This document shows positions 1 to 8,871 of a stretch of 64,000 nucleotides of DNA, in pieces. The stretch is from Halioglobus sp. (lineage in GTDB: Bacteria > Pseudomonadota > Gammaproteobacteria > Pseudomonadales > Halieaceae). The number at the start of each line of letters is the position of its first letter. Position 1 is the first letter of the stretch. The translations under genes were made by a program, and so were the position numbers. The notes under the pieces were generated by a model. It saw nothing but the letters and a program-made list of their open reading frames with translations, ran no database searches and was not told the origin of the DNA. The stretch is from the NCBI GenBank assembly GCA_020443345.1, contig JAGRIH010000014.1, positions 1-64,000 of the forward strand, given 5' to 3'.

Positions 1-68
1 TGCGTTTTGCGATCCGCGAGGGCGGTCGCACGGTCGGTGCGGGTGTGGTGTCCAAGATCATCGAGTGA
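1..68 (+). CDS. tuf: Elongation factor Tu, C-terminal end (partial)
   Basis: Only the last 21 codons are present, read from base 3 to a TGA at 66-68. They spell RFAIREGGRTVGAGVVSKII plus a final E, the near-invariant end of bacterial EF-Tu domain 3. EF-Tu brings aminoacyl-tRNA to the ribosome. In most gammaproteobacteria tufA is followed directly by rpsJ. Here the two are about 1 kb apart, with palindromic repeats and two genes in between. The 5' part of the gene lies outside the window. Confidence 0.93.
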   Translation, partial: RFAIREGGRTVGAGVVSKIIE

Positions 69-75
69 TTTATCC

Positions 76-99
76 GGGGACAGAATCAATGCTGTGCCC
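76..99. repeat. REP-like palindrome, degenerate copy 1
   Basis: The left arm GGGGACAGAAT matches the arms of the two better copies at 534-557 and 593-616. The right arm (TGCTGTGCCC) is degraded. It lies directly after the tuf stop codon. It is probably a decayed member of a short palindromic repeat family. Confidence 0.6.
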
Positions 100-113
100 G
101 GTTCACGCCGGCT

Positions 114-515
114 CTAGTATCCGCTGTTTACATCGGATATCTGTTCGTTCAGGGTCAGAAAATCCCACAGGATACCCACTCCGAACAGACCGGCGCTCAC
201 CAGGTAGAGAATCCCCGTGAAGATCTTGCCCATATAGAAACGGTGAATGCCCAGCCATCCCAGGAAGGTGAGCAGTATCCAGCTCAAGTCATAATTGACC
301 GGACCCGGTACAAAACGACGCTCGGCCTGGCGCTCCATTGACGGGATCAGAAACAGATCGATGATCCACCCGATAAAGAACAGGCCCAGCGTGCAGAACC
401 AGATTACGCCGGTGAGTTGTTTGCCATAGTAAAACCGGTGGGCGCCGATAAAGCCGAAAATCCACAACAGGTAACCCATCAGTAGCGAGTGCGTGCCGCC
501 AGGGCGGTTTGACAT
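114..515 (-). CDS. TM2-domain membrane protein with two TM2 units
   Basis: This small inner-membrane protein of 133 aa has two tandem TM2 domains. Each domain has two membrane helices around a conserved pattern: FGFIGAHRFYYGK...GLFFIGWIIDLFLIP in the first half and FLGWLGIHRFYMGK...GLFGVGILWDFL in the second. The start at 515 is chosen over the longer frame from 548 because a GGAGG lies 8 bases upstream and the extra residues look unstructured. TM2 proteins have no agreed biochemical role in bacteria. The gene runs against tuf and rpsJ, sits between them, and is flanked on both sides by REP-like palindromes, so it was probably inserted into an ancestral tuf-rpsJ junction. Confidence 0.85.
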   Translation of the reverse strand: MSNRPGGTHSLLMGYLLWIFGFIGAHRFYYGKQLTGVIWFCTLGLFFIGWIIDLFLIPSMERQAERRFVPGPVNYDLSWILLTFLGWLGIHRFYMGKIFTGILYLVSAGLFGVGILWDFLTLNEQISDVNSGY

Positions 516-533
516 GGGGACCTCCGCGTGCCT

Positions 534-557
534 GGGGACAGAATGCATTCTGTCCCC
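534..557. repeat. REP-like palindrome, perfect copy 2
   Basis: A perfect 24-base palindrome with arms GGGGACAGAATG / CATTCTGTCCCC. It starts 19 bases upstream of the TM2 start codon, so it falls in that gene's leader or promoter. A shared CTTTCCATGC tail appears at 581-590 and again after copy 3. Palindromes of this kind are usually moved by REP-associated tyrosine transposases. A remnant of such a gene lies at 62703-62909. Confidence 0.85.
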
Positions 558-592
558 TCTGTCAGAGTGAATTCTGCCTTCTTTCCATGCCC

Positions 593-616
593 GGGGACAG
601 AATTAATTCTGTCCTC
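593..616. repeat. REP-like palindrome, copy 3
   Basis: Arms GGGGACAGAATT / AATTCTGTCCTC, with one mismatch from perfect symmetry. It is followed by CTTTCCATGC (616-625), as at 581-590, so a unit of about 60 bases appears to have been duplicated here. It lies upstream of the TraR/DksA-type gene. Confidence 0.85.
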
Positions 617-676
617 TTTCCATGCTAAGCTTGCAGTTTCTGCCTACCCCAACTACCCGGGAAGTTTGTTTGATTC

Positions 677-1012
677 ATGGATTACGACGTATTGAAAGGT
701 CAACTGGAAGAGCGCCTGGCGGTACTGCTGGCGCGCCTGCACAAAATCAAGAAGGATGTCACCCGCAGCCATTCCGGCGACTCCGCCGAGCAGGCCCAGG
801 AGCGGGAGAACGATGAGGTGGTGGACGCCATCGGCAATGAAACAGCCCAGTCCATCCGCATAGTGCAGGCCGCCCTGGAGCGGATCGAGGACGGCAGCTA
901 CGGCATCTGCGAAAACTGCGGCGAGGATATCGCCGAGGGTCGCCTGGAAGCTATTCCCGAGGCCACCCGCTGCGTGTCCTGCGCCTCCTCAACGCGGCTT
1001 TCAGGGAAATAA
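677..1012 (+). CDS. TraR/DksA-type zinc-finger protein
   Basis: This 111-aa protein has an N-terminal helical region (about residues 1-70, rich in E, Q and R) and a C-terminal four-cysteine zinc finger, CENC...CVSC, as in the TraR/DksA family. DksA/TraR proteins enter the secondary channel of RNA polymerase and modulate initiation, notably at rRNA and ribosomal-protein promoters. It is shorter than DksA (about 150 aa) and lacks a clear DksA-type coiled-coil tip, so it is a DksA-like paralogue and not dksA itself. It lies just upstream of the rpsJ promoter. That location is suggestive, but any link to regulating the operon is inference. Confidence 0.85.
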   Translation: MDYDVLKGQLEERLAVLLARLHKIKKDVTRSHSGDSAEQAQERENDEVVDAIGNETAQSIRIVQAALERIEDGSYGICENCGEDIAEGRLEAIPEATRCVSCASSTRLSGK

Positions 1013-1025
1013 TGCAAAGGCCCGC

Positions 1026-1054
1026 TTGACAGGCACTGGGGCGCTCATTAGAAT
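1026..1054 (+). promoter_or_regulatory. Sigma-70-type promoter of the S10 operon
   Basis: TTGACA at 1026-1031, a 17-base spacer, then TAGAAT at 1049-1054: a perfect -35 and a good -10 at ideal spacing. Transcription should start near 1061, about 60 bases before rpsJ. Confidence 0.85.
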
Positions 1055-1072
1055 TCGCGTTCCTTTTTTCGG

Positions 1073-1101
1073 GGGGCTCCCTTGCGGGCCCCTGGTTTTT
1101 T
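1073..1101 (+). terminator. Terminator-like hairpin in the rpsJ leader (possible attenuator)
   Basis: A GC-rich stem (GGGG, a CT bulge, CCC, loop TTGC, GGG, CCCC) is followed by TGG and a run of Ts. It lies downstream of the promoter's expected start and just before the rpsJ ribosome-binding site, so S10 operon transcripts must pass through it. In E. coli the S10 leader is attenuated through protein L4. The same mechanism here is inference. It could also stop readthrough from the zinc-finger gene. Confidence 0.55.
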
Positions 1102-1121
1102 ATTGATTGGAGTCAGGTCAG

Positions 1122-1433
1122 GTGCAGAGTCAACGTATTCGGATTCGCCTCAAGGCCTTCGACCATCGACTGATAGATTCGTCTACTCAGGAGATCGTGG
1201 AGACTGCACGCCGCACCGGCGCGCAGGTCAGGGGCCCTATTCCACTTCCGACCCGGAAGGAAAAATTTACCGTGCTGGTCTCCCCGCACGTCAACAAGGA
1301 CGCGCGTGACCAGTATGAGATCCGTACGCACAAGCGTCTGTTGGATATCGTCGAGCCCACCGAAAAAACGGTGGACGCGTTGATGAAGTTGGACCTGGCA
1401 GCAGGTGTGGAAGTACAAATCAGTCTTGGTTAA
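1122..1433 (+). CDS. rpsJ: 30S ribosomal protein S10
   Basis: A 103-aa protein that matches S10 throughout ([49 protein letters not shown]). S10 is part of the 30S head and, as NusE, of transcription antitermination complexes. I place the start at a GTG (1122) because GGAG lies 9 bases upstream and the length then equals the family's 103 aa. A longer frame from a TTG at 1107 would run through that ribosome-binding site. It is the first gene of the S10 operon. Confidence 0.97.
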   Translation: MQSQRIRIRLKAFDHRLIDSSTQEIVETARRTGAQVRGPIPLPTRKEKFTVLVSPHVNKDARDQYEIRTHKRLLDIVEPTEKTVDALMKLDLAAGVEVQISLG

Positions 1434-1554
1434 CTGCAACAATTTGTAGCAAGACCTGCTCGCGGCGGGTGCCGTGGGTGTGTAACGCCCCGCTGAGTAT
1501 AGACCTGGGGGCGGCCATAGAGGGTTCAGCCCCGTACACTGAGAGGTTAACAGG

Positions 1555-2190
1555 ATGGCTATTGGCTTAGTCGGCCGCAAGTCCGGTATGACTCGCATTT
1601 TTACCGAGGACGGCGCATCAATACCAGTAACCGTAGTGGAGGTTTCTCCAAACCGCGTTACTCAAATCAAAGAGCTCGACTCCGATGGGTATCGGGCTAT
1701 TCAGGTCACGGCGGGTAACTGCAAGGCCTCCAGAGTGAGTAAATCCGAAGCCGGACATTTCGCCAAGGCGGGCGTCGAGGCGGGTACGGGTCTGTGGGAA
1801 TTCCGCCTCGAGGGCGCCGATGAGGCGCCGCAAGTGGGTGCCCAACTGACGGTGGAGTGTTTTCAGGCCGGCCAGAAAGTCGATGTCGCCGGCAGATCCA
1901 AGGGCAAGGGTTTCCAGGGCGGTGTCAAGCGCTGGAACTTCAAGATGCAGGACGCCACTCACGGCAACTCCCTGTCGCACCGCGCCCCCGGCTCGATCGG
2001 CCAGTGCCAGACGCCCGGTCGCGTGTTCAAGGGTAAGAAGATGGCGGGCCATATGGGTGCGCAGAACGTTACCACCCATGGACTGGAGATCGTCCGTGTC
2101 GATGTCGAGCGCAACCTGCTCCTTATCAAGGGCGCCGTACCTGGTGCACCCGGCGGAGACGTGATCGTTCGTCCCGCGGTCAAGGCTTAA
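1555..2190 (+). CDS. rplC: 50S ribosomal protein L3
   Basis: A 211-aa L3 homologue, [16 protein letters not shown] at the N terminus and the glycine-rich loop with the [32 protein letters not shown] signature region near residues 140-170. L3 is an early assembly protein of the 50S subunit close to the peptidyl transferase centre. An unusually long spacer of 121 bases separates it from rpsJ. That spacer contains no recognisable gene. It continues into rplD after 18 bases. Confidence 0.97.
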   Translation: MAIGLVGRKSGMTRIFTEDGASIPVTVVEVSPNRVTQIKELDSDGYRAIQVTAGNCKASRVSKSEAGHFAKAGVEAGTGLWEFRLEGADEAPQVGAQLTVECFQAGQKVDVAGRSKGKGFQGGVKRWNFKMQDATHGNSLSHRAPGSIGQCQTPGRVFKGKKMAGHMGAQNVTTHGLEIVRVDVERNLLLIKGAVPGAPGGDVIVRPAVKA

Positions 2191-2208
2191 GGTCAGGGGG
2201 TCTGTAAC

Positions 2209-2826
2209 GTGGAATTGAGTGTAATCAAGCCGGGCAATGAAGCGGCGGGCACAATGTCCGTTTCCGATGTTGCCTTTGCACGCGAGTACAACGAAGACCT
2301 GGTGCACCAGGTGGTAACCGCCTACCTGGCAGGTGCACGCCAGGGGACTCGCGCACAAAAAAATCGTGCTGCAGTAGCCGGCGGTGGCAAGAAGCCGTGG
2401 CGGCAGAAAGGCACCGGGCGCGCCCGTGCGGGGACTATTCGTTCGCCCATCTGGCGCAGCGGCGGCGTGACTTTTGCGGCGCAGCCCCAGGACCATTCGC
2501 AGAAAGTGAACCGCAAGATGTATCGCGCCGCGCTGCGTTCCATCATGTCCGAACTGGCGCGCCAGGACCGGCTGGTGGTGGTGGAAAGCCTGGATGTCGA
2601 GGAGCCCAAGACCCGGCTGCTGGCCAGACAGCTTGGTGAATACGGTCTGGACAGTGTGCTGATCGTGTCCGCGGAAGTGGGTAAAAACCTGTATCTGGCG
2701 GCGCGCAATCTGCACCAGGTCGACGTGCGCGACGTGGACGGTATCGATCCGGTGAGTCTGATCGGCCACGACAAGGTCATGTTTACGGTGGATGCGGTGA
2801 AGAAGGTGGAGGAGATGCTGGGATGA
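2209..2826 (+). CDS. rplD: 50S ribosomal protein L4
   Basis: A 205-aa L4 homologue with a GTG start. The long extension reaching into the exit tunnel is clear ([17 protein letters not shown] and neighbouring basic residues, about positions 70-90). In enterobacteria L4 also represses its own operon by acting on the S10 leader, and a hairpin with a T run is present in this leader. The stop overlaps the rplW start by four bases (ATGA), which implies translational coupling. Confidence 0.97.
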   Translation: MELSVIKPGNEAAGTMSVSDVAFAREYNEDLVHQVVTAYLAGARQGTRAQKNRAAVAGGGKKPWRQKGTGRARAGTIRSPIWRSGGVTFAAQPQDHSQKVNRKMYRAALRSIMSELARQDRLVVVESLDVEEPKTRLLARQLGEYGLDSVLIVSAEVGKNLYLAARNLHQVDVRDVDGIDPVSLIGHDKVMFTVDAVKKVEEMLG

Positions 2827-3119
2827 ATCGGGAGCGCATTTTTCAGGTGCTGGTCGGCCCGCATGTTTCCGAGAAGGCGGCCATCGTCGCGGACAGCAGC
2901 AACCAGTACGTGTTCAAGGTTGCCGCCGATGCGACCAAGACAGAGATCAGACAGTCTGTCGAACAACTGTTCAAAGTCAAGGTGGACGATGTCACTACCT
3001 TGAAGGTCAAGGGCAAGGTCAAGCGCAACCGCTATGGTTTCAGCAAAAAGCCGACATGGAAAAAGGCCTATGTGCGGCTGGAACGGGGTCAGGAAATCGA
3101 CTTCGCGTCCACCGAGTAA
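2823..3119 (+). CDS. rplW: 50S ribosomal protein L23
   Basis: A 98-aa L23 homologue ([32 protein letters not shown]). L23 lies at the tunnel exit and is the docking site for trigger factor and the signal recognition particle. The length is normal for the family. It overlaps the end of rplD by four bases and is followed 12 bases later by rplB, with the usual S10 operon order. Confidence 0.97.
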   Translation: MNRERIFQVLVGPHVSEKAAIVADSSNQYVFKVAADATKTEIRQSVEQLFKVKVDDVTTLKVKGKVKRNRYGFSKKPTWKKAYVRLERGQEIDFASTE

Positions 3120-3131
3120 GGAGCAGGTGTA

Positions 3132-3959
3132 ATGGCAGTTTCAAAGAGCAAGCCCACTTCCCCCGGACGTCGCCATGCCGTGCGCGTGGTAAACGACGAT
3201 CTGCACAAGGGTGCCCCGTACAGACCTCTGCTGGAATCGCAGTCCAGGAACGGCGGTCGCAACAACAACGGCAGGATCACCACGCGGCATATCGGCGGCG
3301 GTCACCGCCAGCACTACCGGGTCATCGATTTCAAGCGGAACAAGGACGGCATACCAGCGACAGTCGAACGCCTGGAGTACGACCCGAACCGCACCGCCCA
3401 CATTGCCCTGTTGCTGTTTGCCGACGGGGAGCGCCGCTACATTCTCGCGCCCCGGACTGTACAGGCCGGCGATGTGTTGTTGTCTGGTTCCGGCGCATCG
3501 ATCAAGACCGGAAACTGTCTGCCGCTGCGCAACATTCCCGTCGGTTCCATGGTGCACGCGATAGAACTGAAGCCCGGCAAGGGTGCGCAGCTGGCGCGTT
3601 CTGCCGGGGCCTCGGCGCAGTTGGTGGCTCGCGAAGGCCAGTATGCGACGCTGCGTCTGCGTTCGGGCGAGACGCGCAAAGTGCTGTCCGACTGCCGGGC
3701 GACGCTGGGCGAGGTCTCCAATCCGGAACACAGCCTGCGCAAGCTGGGTAAGGCGGGTGCGGCGCGCTGGCGCGGTGTACGCCCGACCGTGCGCGGTGTG
3801 GCGATGAACCCGGTGGATCACCCGCACGGCGGCGGCGAGGGCCGCACTTCGGGCGGCCGCCATCCGGTGAGCCCCTGGGGTACGCCGACTAAAGGGTACA
3901 AGACGCGTAAGAACAAGCGCACGGATGACTTGATTGTGCGCCGTCGCGGTAAGAAATAG
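3132..3959 (+). CDS. rplB: 50S ribosomal protein L2
   Basis: A 275-aa L2 homologue. The OB-like and SH3-like RNA-binding domains are present, and the highly conserved [15 protein letters not shown] segment near residues 223-238 contains the histidine linked to peptidyl transferase function. L2 helps join the subunits. The C terminus is basic ([19 protein letters not shown]) as expected. The ATG at 3132 follows GGAGCAGG. Confidence 0.98.
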   Translation: MAVSKSKPTSPGRRHAVRVVNDDLHKGAPYRPLLESQSRNGGRNNNGRITTRHIGGGHRQHYRVIDFKRNKDGIPATVERLEYDPNRTAHIALLLFADGERRYILAPRTVQAGDVLLSGSGASIKTGNCLPLRNIPVGSMVHAIELKPGKGAQLARSAGASAQLVAREGQYATLRLRSGETRKVLSDCRATLGEVSNPEHSLRKLGKAGAARWRGVRPTVRGVAMNPVDHPHGGGEGRTSGGRHPVSPWGTPTKGYKTRKNKRTDDLIVRRRGKK

Positions 3960-3989
3960 GTTCGAACCAGAGATTAGAGGAAGATTATT

Positions 3990-4265
3990 GTGCCGCGTTC
4001 ACTGAAGAAAGGTCCTTTCATTGACCTTAACCTGATGAAAAAAATCGAAGCAGCGACTGCCAGCAACGATCGTCGCCCGATCAAAACCTGGTCGCGCCGC
4101 TCCATGGTATCGCCCGACATGGTTGGCCTGACCATCGCCGTGCACAACGGTCGCCAGCACGTACCGGTGCTGATCAGCGAAGACATGGTTGGACACAAAC
4201 TGGGCGAGTTCGCGCTCACTCGCACCTTCAAGGGACATATCGTGGACAAAAAGGCCAGGCGCTAG
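3990..4265 (+). CDS. rpsS: 30S ribosomal protein S19
   Basis: A 91-aa S19 homologue starting with GTG ([19 protein letters not shown]). It carries the family signature [16 protein letters not shown] toward the C terminus. S19 pairs with S13 in the 30S head. The length matches the family. AGAGG lies upstream of the start. It sits between rplB and rplV as in other S10 operons. Confidence 0.97.
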   Translation: MPRSLKKGPFIDLNLMKKIEAATASNDRRPIKTWSRRSMVSPDMVGLTIAVHNGRQHVPVLISEDMVGHKLGEFALTRTFKGHIVDKKARR

Positions 4266-4293
4266 GCGCAGGGCCGTAGCGAGGTTGAAGAAA

Positions 4294-4632
4294 ATGGAAG
4301 TAGCAGCGAGATTGAAGGGTGCGCGTATTTCTGCGCAGAAGGCTCGCCTGGTTGCAGACCAGGTGCGCGGCATGCCTGTCGAGCAGGCGCGGAATCTGCT
4401 GGAATTCAGCCCCAAGAAGGCGGCTCACATTGTCAAGAAGCTGCTTGATTCTGCGATCGCCAACGCAGAGAACAACGAGGGTGCGGACGTTGATGACTTG
4501 AAGGTGTCCAGCATTTTTGTCGACGAGGGTATGACGATGAAACGTCTGCGTCCGCGAGCCAAGGGCCGTGCGGACCGGATATTGAAGCGCAGCTGTCATA
4601 TCACGCTAAAAGTTGCAGACGGCGAACGCTAA
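4294..4632 (+). CDS. rplV: 50S ribosomal protein L22
   Basis: A 112-aa L22 homologue ([21 protein letters not shown]-terminal [20 protein letters not shown]). The beta-hairpin that lines the exit tunnel is visible near residues 80-100. I start it at the ATG at 4294, because the frame opens earlier only inside rpsS and because the chosen length fits the family's 110 aa. It lies between rpsS and rpsC. Confidence 0.97.
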   Translation: MEVAARLKGARISAQKARLVADQVRGMPVEQARNLLEFSPKKAAHIVKKLLDSAIANAENNEGADVDDLKVSSIFVDEGMTMKRLRPRAKGRADRILKRSCHITLKVADGER

Positions 4633-4649
4633 GTTTAGGAGACGACCAA

Positions 4650-5321
4650 ATGGGTCAGAAAGTACATCCCATCGGCATCCGGTTAGGTATTGTCAAAGAC
4701 CACACCTCAATCTGGTATGCAGACAGCAAGAACTATTCCAGGCAGCTCATTACCGACCTGGAAGCGCGCAAGTACATTGAAAAAGTACTCGACAATGCCT
4801 CTGTCAGCCGCGTGGTCATAGAGCGTCCCGCGCAGACAGCGCGCATTACCATTCACACGGCTCGGCCCGGTATCGTTATCGGCAAGAAAGGCGAGGATGT
4901 GGACAAACTGCGCAAGGATCTGGCGGACAAGATGGGTGTACCCGTACACATCAATATCGAGGAAATCCGCAAGCCCGACCTGGACGCCAAACTGGTTGCA
5001 CAGAACGTGGCGCAGCAGCTCGAGCGCCGCGTGATGTTCCGTCGCGCCATGAAACGCGTAGTGCAGAATGCCATGCGCCAGGGCGCCGAGGGGATCAAGG
5101 TGCAGGTCGGCGGACGCCTGGGTGGCGCCGAGATCGCCCGCAGCGAATGGTATCGGGAAGGTCGCGTGCCGCTGCATACGCTGCGCGCCGACATCGACTA
5201 CGCGACCTACGAGGCGGTCACCACTTACGGCATCCTGGGTGTAAAGGTCTGGATTTTCAAGGGCGAAGTGATCGGTACCGATGATCGCGTCGACGGCGCC
5301 AGGAAAACGGCAACTAGTTAA
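4650..5321 (+). CDS. rpsC: 30S ribosomal protein S3
   Basis: A 223-aa S3 homologue ([20 protein letters not shown]). It has a central KH domain around [18 protein letters not shown] and the C-terminal segment [21 protein letters not shown]3 lines the mRNA entry tunnel and helps unwind messenger. Its length is close to the usual 233 aa. AGGAGACG precedes the start. Confidence 0.97.
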   Translation: MGQKVHPIGIRLGIVKDHTSIWYADSKNYSRQLITDLEARKYIEKVLDNASVSRVVIERPAQTARITIHTARPGIVIGKKGEDVDKLRKDLADKMGVPVHINIEEIRKPDLDAKLVAQNVAQQLERRVMFRRAMKRVVQNAMRQGAEGIKVQVGGRLGGAEIARSEWYREGRVPLHTLRADIDYATYEAVTTYGILGVKVWIFKGEVIGTDDRVDGARKTATS

Positions 5322-5332
5322 GGGTCACGCAG

Positions 5333-5746
5333 ATGCTTCAACCAAAGCGTACTAAATTTCGAAAGGCTATGAAGGGCCGCAATCGCGGCCTGGCGCACCG
5401 CGGCAGCAAGGTCAGCTTCGGCGAGTTCGGCCTGAAGGCGACGGGTCGGGGGCGCATTACAGCGCGCCAGATCGAGGCGGCTCGCCGCGCCATGACCCGC
5501 CATATCAAGCGGGGCGGAAAAATCTGGATTCGCATTTTTCCCGACAAGCCCATTACCGGCAAGCCGCTGGAGGTGCGCCAGGGTAAGGGTAAGGGCAACG
5601 TCGAATACTGGGTGGCCCAGGTTCAGCCCGGCAAGGTTCTCTACGAGGTGCAGGGGGTGAGGGAAGAGTTGGCGCGTGAGGCCTTTGCACTGGCGGCAGC
5701 CAAGATCCCCGTCGCCACAACATTTGTCAAACGGTCGGTGATGTGA
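5333..5746 (+). CDS. rplP: 50S ribosomal protein L16
   Basis: A 137-aa L16 homologue starting [19 protein letters not shown]. The loop with [18 protein letters not shown] lies near the A-site tRNA and holds the arginine hydroxylated by the YcfD oxygenase in E. coli. The last base of its TGA stop is the first base of the rpmC start, so the two are probably translationally coupled. Confidence 0.97.
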   Translation: MLQPKRTKFRKAMKGRNRGLAHRGSKVSFGEFGLKATGRGRITARQIEAARRAMTRHIKRGGKIWIRIFPDKPITGKPLEVRQGKGKGNVEYWVAQVQPGKVLYEVQGVREELAREAFALAAAKIPVATTFVKRSVM

Positions 5747-5937
5747 TGAAAGCGAGTGATTTGCGTAAGAAGTCCGGCGAAGAGCTGAACAGTCAGCTGC
5801 TAACGTTGCGCGAAGAGCAGTTCAAGCTGCGCATGCAGAAGTCTACCGGTCAGCTGGGGCAGACGCACCTGCTGCGGCAGAACCAGCGTGATATCGCACG
5901 TGTGAAGACGGTACTCAACGAGAAGGCGGGTAATTAA
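5746..5937 (+). CDS. rpmC: 50S ribosomal protein L29
   Basis: A 63-aa two-helix protein of the L29 family ([47 protein letters not shown]). I choose the ATG at 5746 over the in-frame GTG at 5743, because it gives the family's standard 63 residues and the tight TGATG junction with rplP. L29 flanks the tunnel exit beside L23. Confidence 0.95.
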   Translation: MKASDLRKKSGEELNSQLLTLREEQFKLRMQKSTGQLGQTHLLRQNQRDIARVKTVLNEKAGN

Positions 5938-5939
5938 GG

Positions 5940-6206
5940 ATGTCAGCTGCAGAGAAGCGTACACGGGTCGCGACCGGCAAGGTTGTGAGCAACAAAATGG
6001 ACAAGACCATTACCGTATTGATCGAGCGCCGGGTAAAGCATCCGGTGTACGGCAAGTACATCACGCGTTCATCCAAAATCCATGCGCACGATGAAGACAA
6101 TCAGTGCGGGATTGGCGACACGGTCACTGTTGCAGAGACGCGGCCGATTTCCAGGACGAAAAGCTGGAAGTTGCTGGAAGTGGTAGAGAGCGCCGCGCGG
6201 GCATAG
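5940..6206 (+). CDS. rpsQ: 30S ribosomal protein S17
   Basis: An 88-aa S17 homologue with the OB-fold pattern [20 protein letters not shown] and the family signature [21 protein letters not shown]17 binds 16S rRNA early in assembly. Only two bases separate it from rpmC. It closes the S10 operon in the usual order, and rplN of the spc group follows 40 bases later. Confidence 0.97.
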   Translation: MSAAEKRTRVATGKVVSNKMDKTITVLIERRVKHPVYGKYITRSSKIHAHDEDNQCGIGDTVTVAETRPISRTKSWKLLEVVESAARA

Positions 6207-6246
6207 GCGCGGATTTAGCGGCCGCGGTCGCAGTTTGGAGTAGAAA

Positions 6247-6615
6247 ATGATTCAGACACAGTCGTATTTGGAAGTCGCTGACAACAGTGGTGCCCGCCGG
6301 GTGATGTGCATCAAGGTGCTGGGTGGGTCCAAGCGCCGCTATGCGCGCGTTGGGGATCTGATCAAGGTGACTGTCAAGGAGGCGATTCCCCGCGGCAAGG
6401 TGAAGAAAGGCCAGGTGATGACTGCTGTTGTTGTGCGCACGAGAAAGGGCGTGCGTCGAGCGGACGGCTCCTTGATCAAGTTCGACGATAATGCGGCGGT
6501 CCTGCTCAACGCCCAGCAGGCCCCGATCGGCACTCGTATTTTTGGCCCGGTGACGCGCGAGCTGCGCGGCGAGAAGTTTATGAAGATCATTTCTCTGGCC
6601 CCCGAAGTCATCTAG
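6247..6615 (+). CDS. rplN: 50S ribosomal protein L14
   Basis: A 122-aa L14 homologue ([43 protein letters not shown]), identical in length to the E. coli protein. L14 contacts the 30S subunit and is the docking site for the silencing factor RsfS. It is the first gene of the spc block. I see no strong separate promoter in the 40 bases before it. Confidence 0.97.
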   Translation: MIQTQSYLEVADNSGARRVMCIKVLGGSKRRYARVGDLIKVTVKEAIPRGKVKKGQVMTAVVVRTRKGVRRADGSLIKFDDNAAVLLNAQQAPIGTRIFGPVTRELRGEKFMKIISLAPEVI

Positions 6616-6641
6616 ATCGGCCAGCAGGGAGAGGAACACAC

Positions 6642-6956
6642 ATGTTGAAGATCAAGCGCGACGATGAAGTGGTTGTCCTGGCTGGTAAGGACAAGGGTAA
6701 GCGCGGCAAGGTGCGCAGGGTTCTGAGCAACGGCAAGCTCGTCGTCAGCGGCGTCAATGTCGTGAAGAAGCACACCAAGCCCAACCCACAGGCGGGGGTG
6801 GCCGGCGGTATTGTCGAGAACGAGGCGCCGATTCAGGCCTCGAATGTGGCGATTTTCAATCCCGCAAGCAACCGGGCCGACCGTGTGGGCTTCAAGATGG
6901 ATGGGGGTCGCAAGGTGCGTATCTTCAAATCCAGTGGTGAGGCGATCGACGCTTAG
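6642..6956 (+). CDS. rplX: 50S ribosomal protein L24
   Basis: A 104-aa L24 homologue with an N-terminal KOW motif ([21 protein letters not shown]) and the segment [24 protein letters not shown]24 initiates assembly of the 50S subunit and later lies near the tunnel exit. The length matches the family. It sits between rplN and rplE as in the standard spc order. Confidence 0.97.
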   Translation: MLKIKRDDEVVVLAGKDKGKRGKVRRVLSNGKLVVSGVNVVKKHTKPNPQAGVAGGIVENEAPIQASNVAIFNPASNRADRVGFKMDGGRKVRIFKSSGEAIDA

Positions 6957-6992
6957 TCCGCGATTGGTCGACCGAGAATACAGGTAAAAGAC

Positions 6993-7532
6993 ATGGCAAC
7001 GCTGCAAGAAAAGTACAGAAGCGAACTCGCTCCCCGGCTCCGGGAAGAGCTGGGCCTGAAAAATGTGATGGAAGTCCCCCGGATCACCAAGATCACCCTG
7101 AATATGGGTGTCGGAGAAGCGCTGGGTGACAAGAAGGCGCTGGAAAATGCGGTCGCGGACATGGAGCGTATCGCCGGCCAGAAAGCGGTGGTGACCAGGG
7201 CGCGCAAGTCGATCGCGGGTTTCAAGGTGCGCGACGGCTGGCCCATCGGCTGCAAGGTGACACTGCGTGCCGAGCGGATGTATGAATTCCTGGATCGTCT
7301 GATCAGTATCGCCATACCCCGTATCAGGGACTTTCGCGGCATCAGCCCCAAGTCCTTCGACGGCCGCGGCAACTTTGCCATGGGTGTCAGCGAGCAGATC
7401 ATCTTTCCGGAGATCGAGTACGATCAGGTGGATGCCCTGCGTGGCATGGATATCACGATCACCACGACGGCGCGTACGGACGATGAGGGACGCGCTCTGC
7501 TGCGAGCGTTCAACTTCCCTTTGAAGAGCTAA
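6993..7532 (+). CDS. rplE: 50S ribosomal protein L5
   Basis: A 179-aa L5 homologue, the same length as in E. coli ([60 protein letters not shown]). L5 binds 5S rRNA with L18 and L25 and contacts P-site tRNA. It lies between rplX and rpsN. Confidence 0.97.
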   Translation: MATLQEKYRSELAPRLREELGLKNVMEVPRITKITLNMGVGEALGDKKALENAVADMERIAGQKAVVTRARKSIAGFKVRDGWPIGCKVTLRAERMYEFLDRLISIAIPRIRDFRGISPKSFDGRGNFAMGVSEQIIFPEIEYDQVDALRGMDITITTTARTDDEGRALLRAFNFPLKS

Positions 7533-7570
7533 TTTAAAGAGCAAATTTGAACAGCTGAGAGGCGTTATTA

Positions 7571-7876
7571 ATGGCAAAAAAATCTATGGTTGCGCGCGAG
7601 GCAAAGCGTGCGCGTCTGGTGGCCAAGTACGCGGACAAGCGTGCATCTCTGAAGGCGATTTTGAGCGATGTTGATGCTTCCGACGAAATGAAGTGGGATG
7701 CTCAGGTGGCGCTGCAGAAGCTGCCGCGCGATGCCAGTCCGGTTCGCCGGCAACGCCGTTGCCAGATTACCGGGCGCCCTCACGGCGTCTATCGCAAGTT
7801 CGGCCTGTGCCGCAACAAGCTGCGCGAGGCGGCCATGCGCGGCGATGTCCCCGGTCTGGTGAAATCCAGTTGGTAA
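7571..7876 (+). CDS. rpsN: 30S ribosomal protein S14
   Basis: A 101-aa S14 of the longer, zinc-free type ([38 protein letters not shown]-terminal VPGLVKSSW). The CxxC zinc motifs of the short paralogue are absent, so this is the standard housekeeping form. It belongs to the 30S head. The order rplE-rpsN-rpsH is the usual one. Confidence 0.97.
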   Translation: MAKKSMVAREAKRARLVAKYADKRASLKAILSDVDASDEMKWDAQVALQKLPRDASPVRRQRRCQITGRPHGVYRKFGLCRNKLREAAMRGDVPGLVKSSW

Positions 7877-7908
7877 CGGCCGCGTCGGTTTACACAGAGA
7901 GCTAGATT

Positions 7909-8304
7909 ATGAGCATGCAAGATCCACTGTCAGATATGCTGACCCGTATTCGCAACGCCCAGATGGCTGGTAAAACCACTGTTGAAATGCCGGGCTCCAA
8001 GCTCAAGGCCGCGGTTGCCAATGTGTTGAAGGAAGAGGGCTATATCAGCGAATGTACCTCGTCGAACCAGGGCGGCAAGCCGCGCCTGGCGATCGAACTC
8101 AAGTATTTTCAGGGCAAGCCGGTGATCGCGGAGATCGACCGTATCAGTCGTCCGGGCCTGCGCAGTTATCGCGGCAAGGACGATCTGCCGCGAGTCCGCG
8201 AAGGCCTGGGGGTCGCCATCGTTTCCACCTCGCGCGGGGTGATGACCGATCGCGCGGCGCGTGCCGCCGGCGTCGGAGGCGAAGTCCTGTGTACAGTTTT
8301 TTAA
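7909..8304 (+). CDS. rpsH: 30S ribosomal protein S8
   Basis: A 131-aa S8 homologue ([56 protein letters not shown]). S8 is a primary 16S rRNA binder, and in E. coli it also represses the spc operon by binding mRNA near rplE. I could not identify such a target site here by eye. The length is normal. Confidence 0.97.
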   Translation: MSMQDPLSDMLTRIRNAQMAGKTTVEMPGSKLKAAVANVLKEEGYISECTSSNQGGKPRLAIELKYFQGKPVIAEIDRISRPGLRSYRGKDDLPRVREGLGVAIVSTSRGVMTDRAARAAGVGGEVLCTVF

Positions 8305-8333
8305 AACGTCGATTGATTTAAAGAGCAGCCAAA

Positions 8334-8861
8334 ATGTCTAGAGTCGCAAATAATCCGGTACAACTGCCCCGCGGTGTGGAGGTCAGCCTGAATGGCAGCG
8401 ACATCACCGTGAAAGGTGGTAAAGGTACGCTGCAACTGCGGGTGGTTGAGGGTGTGCGGGTAAGCCAGGATGACAACGTTCTGACGGTTTCATACGACAG
8501 CGACGCGTTGAAGGCCATGGCCGGAACCACGCGTGCGCTGGTCAGCAATATGGTCAAGGGCGTCAGCGAGGGCTGGGAAAAGAAACTGATTCTCAATGGC
8601 GTTGGTTATCGCGCCAGGGCCACCGGCAAGACGGTCAACCTGAGCGTTGGGCTTTCGCATCCGGTGGACTATGAATTGCCGGAGGGTGTCTCGGTTGAAA
8701 CACCGACCCAGACGGAAGTGGTGGTTACGGGCATCGACAAGCAGGCAGTCGGCGAGGTCGCTGCCAAGATTCGCAGTTTCCGTCCGCCGGAGCCATACAA
8801 GGGCAAGGGCATTCGCTATGCCGACGAGTACGTGCGGCGTAAAGAAGCCAAGAAAAAGTAG
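8334..8861 (+). CDS. rplF: 50S ribosomal protein L6
   Basis: A 175-aa L6 homologue with two repeated alpha/beta domains ([20 protein letters not shown] in the first; the family signature [16 protein letters not shown] near the C terminus). L6 binds the sarcin-ricin region, where it affects elongation factor binding. The length is close to the usual 177 aa. Confidence 0.97.
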   Translation: MSRVANNPVQLPRGVEVSLNGSDITVKGGKGTLQLRVVEGVRVSQDDNVLTVSYDSDALKAMAGTTRALVSNMVKGVSEGWEKKLILNGVGYRARATGKTVNLSVGLSHPVDYELPEGVSVETPTQTEVVVTGIDKQAVGEVAAKIRSFRPPEPYKGKGIRYADEYVRRKEAKKK

Positions 8862-8871
8862 GTAGGTTGAG

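Noticed and set aside
1618-2769. A 383-codon frame opposite rplC and rplD
   Set aside because: Shadow of two clear ribosomal protein genes, with low-complexity, family-free translation.
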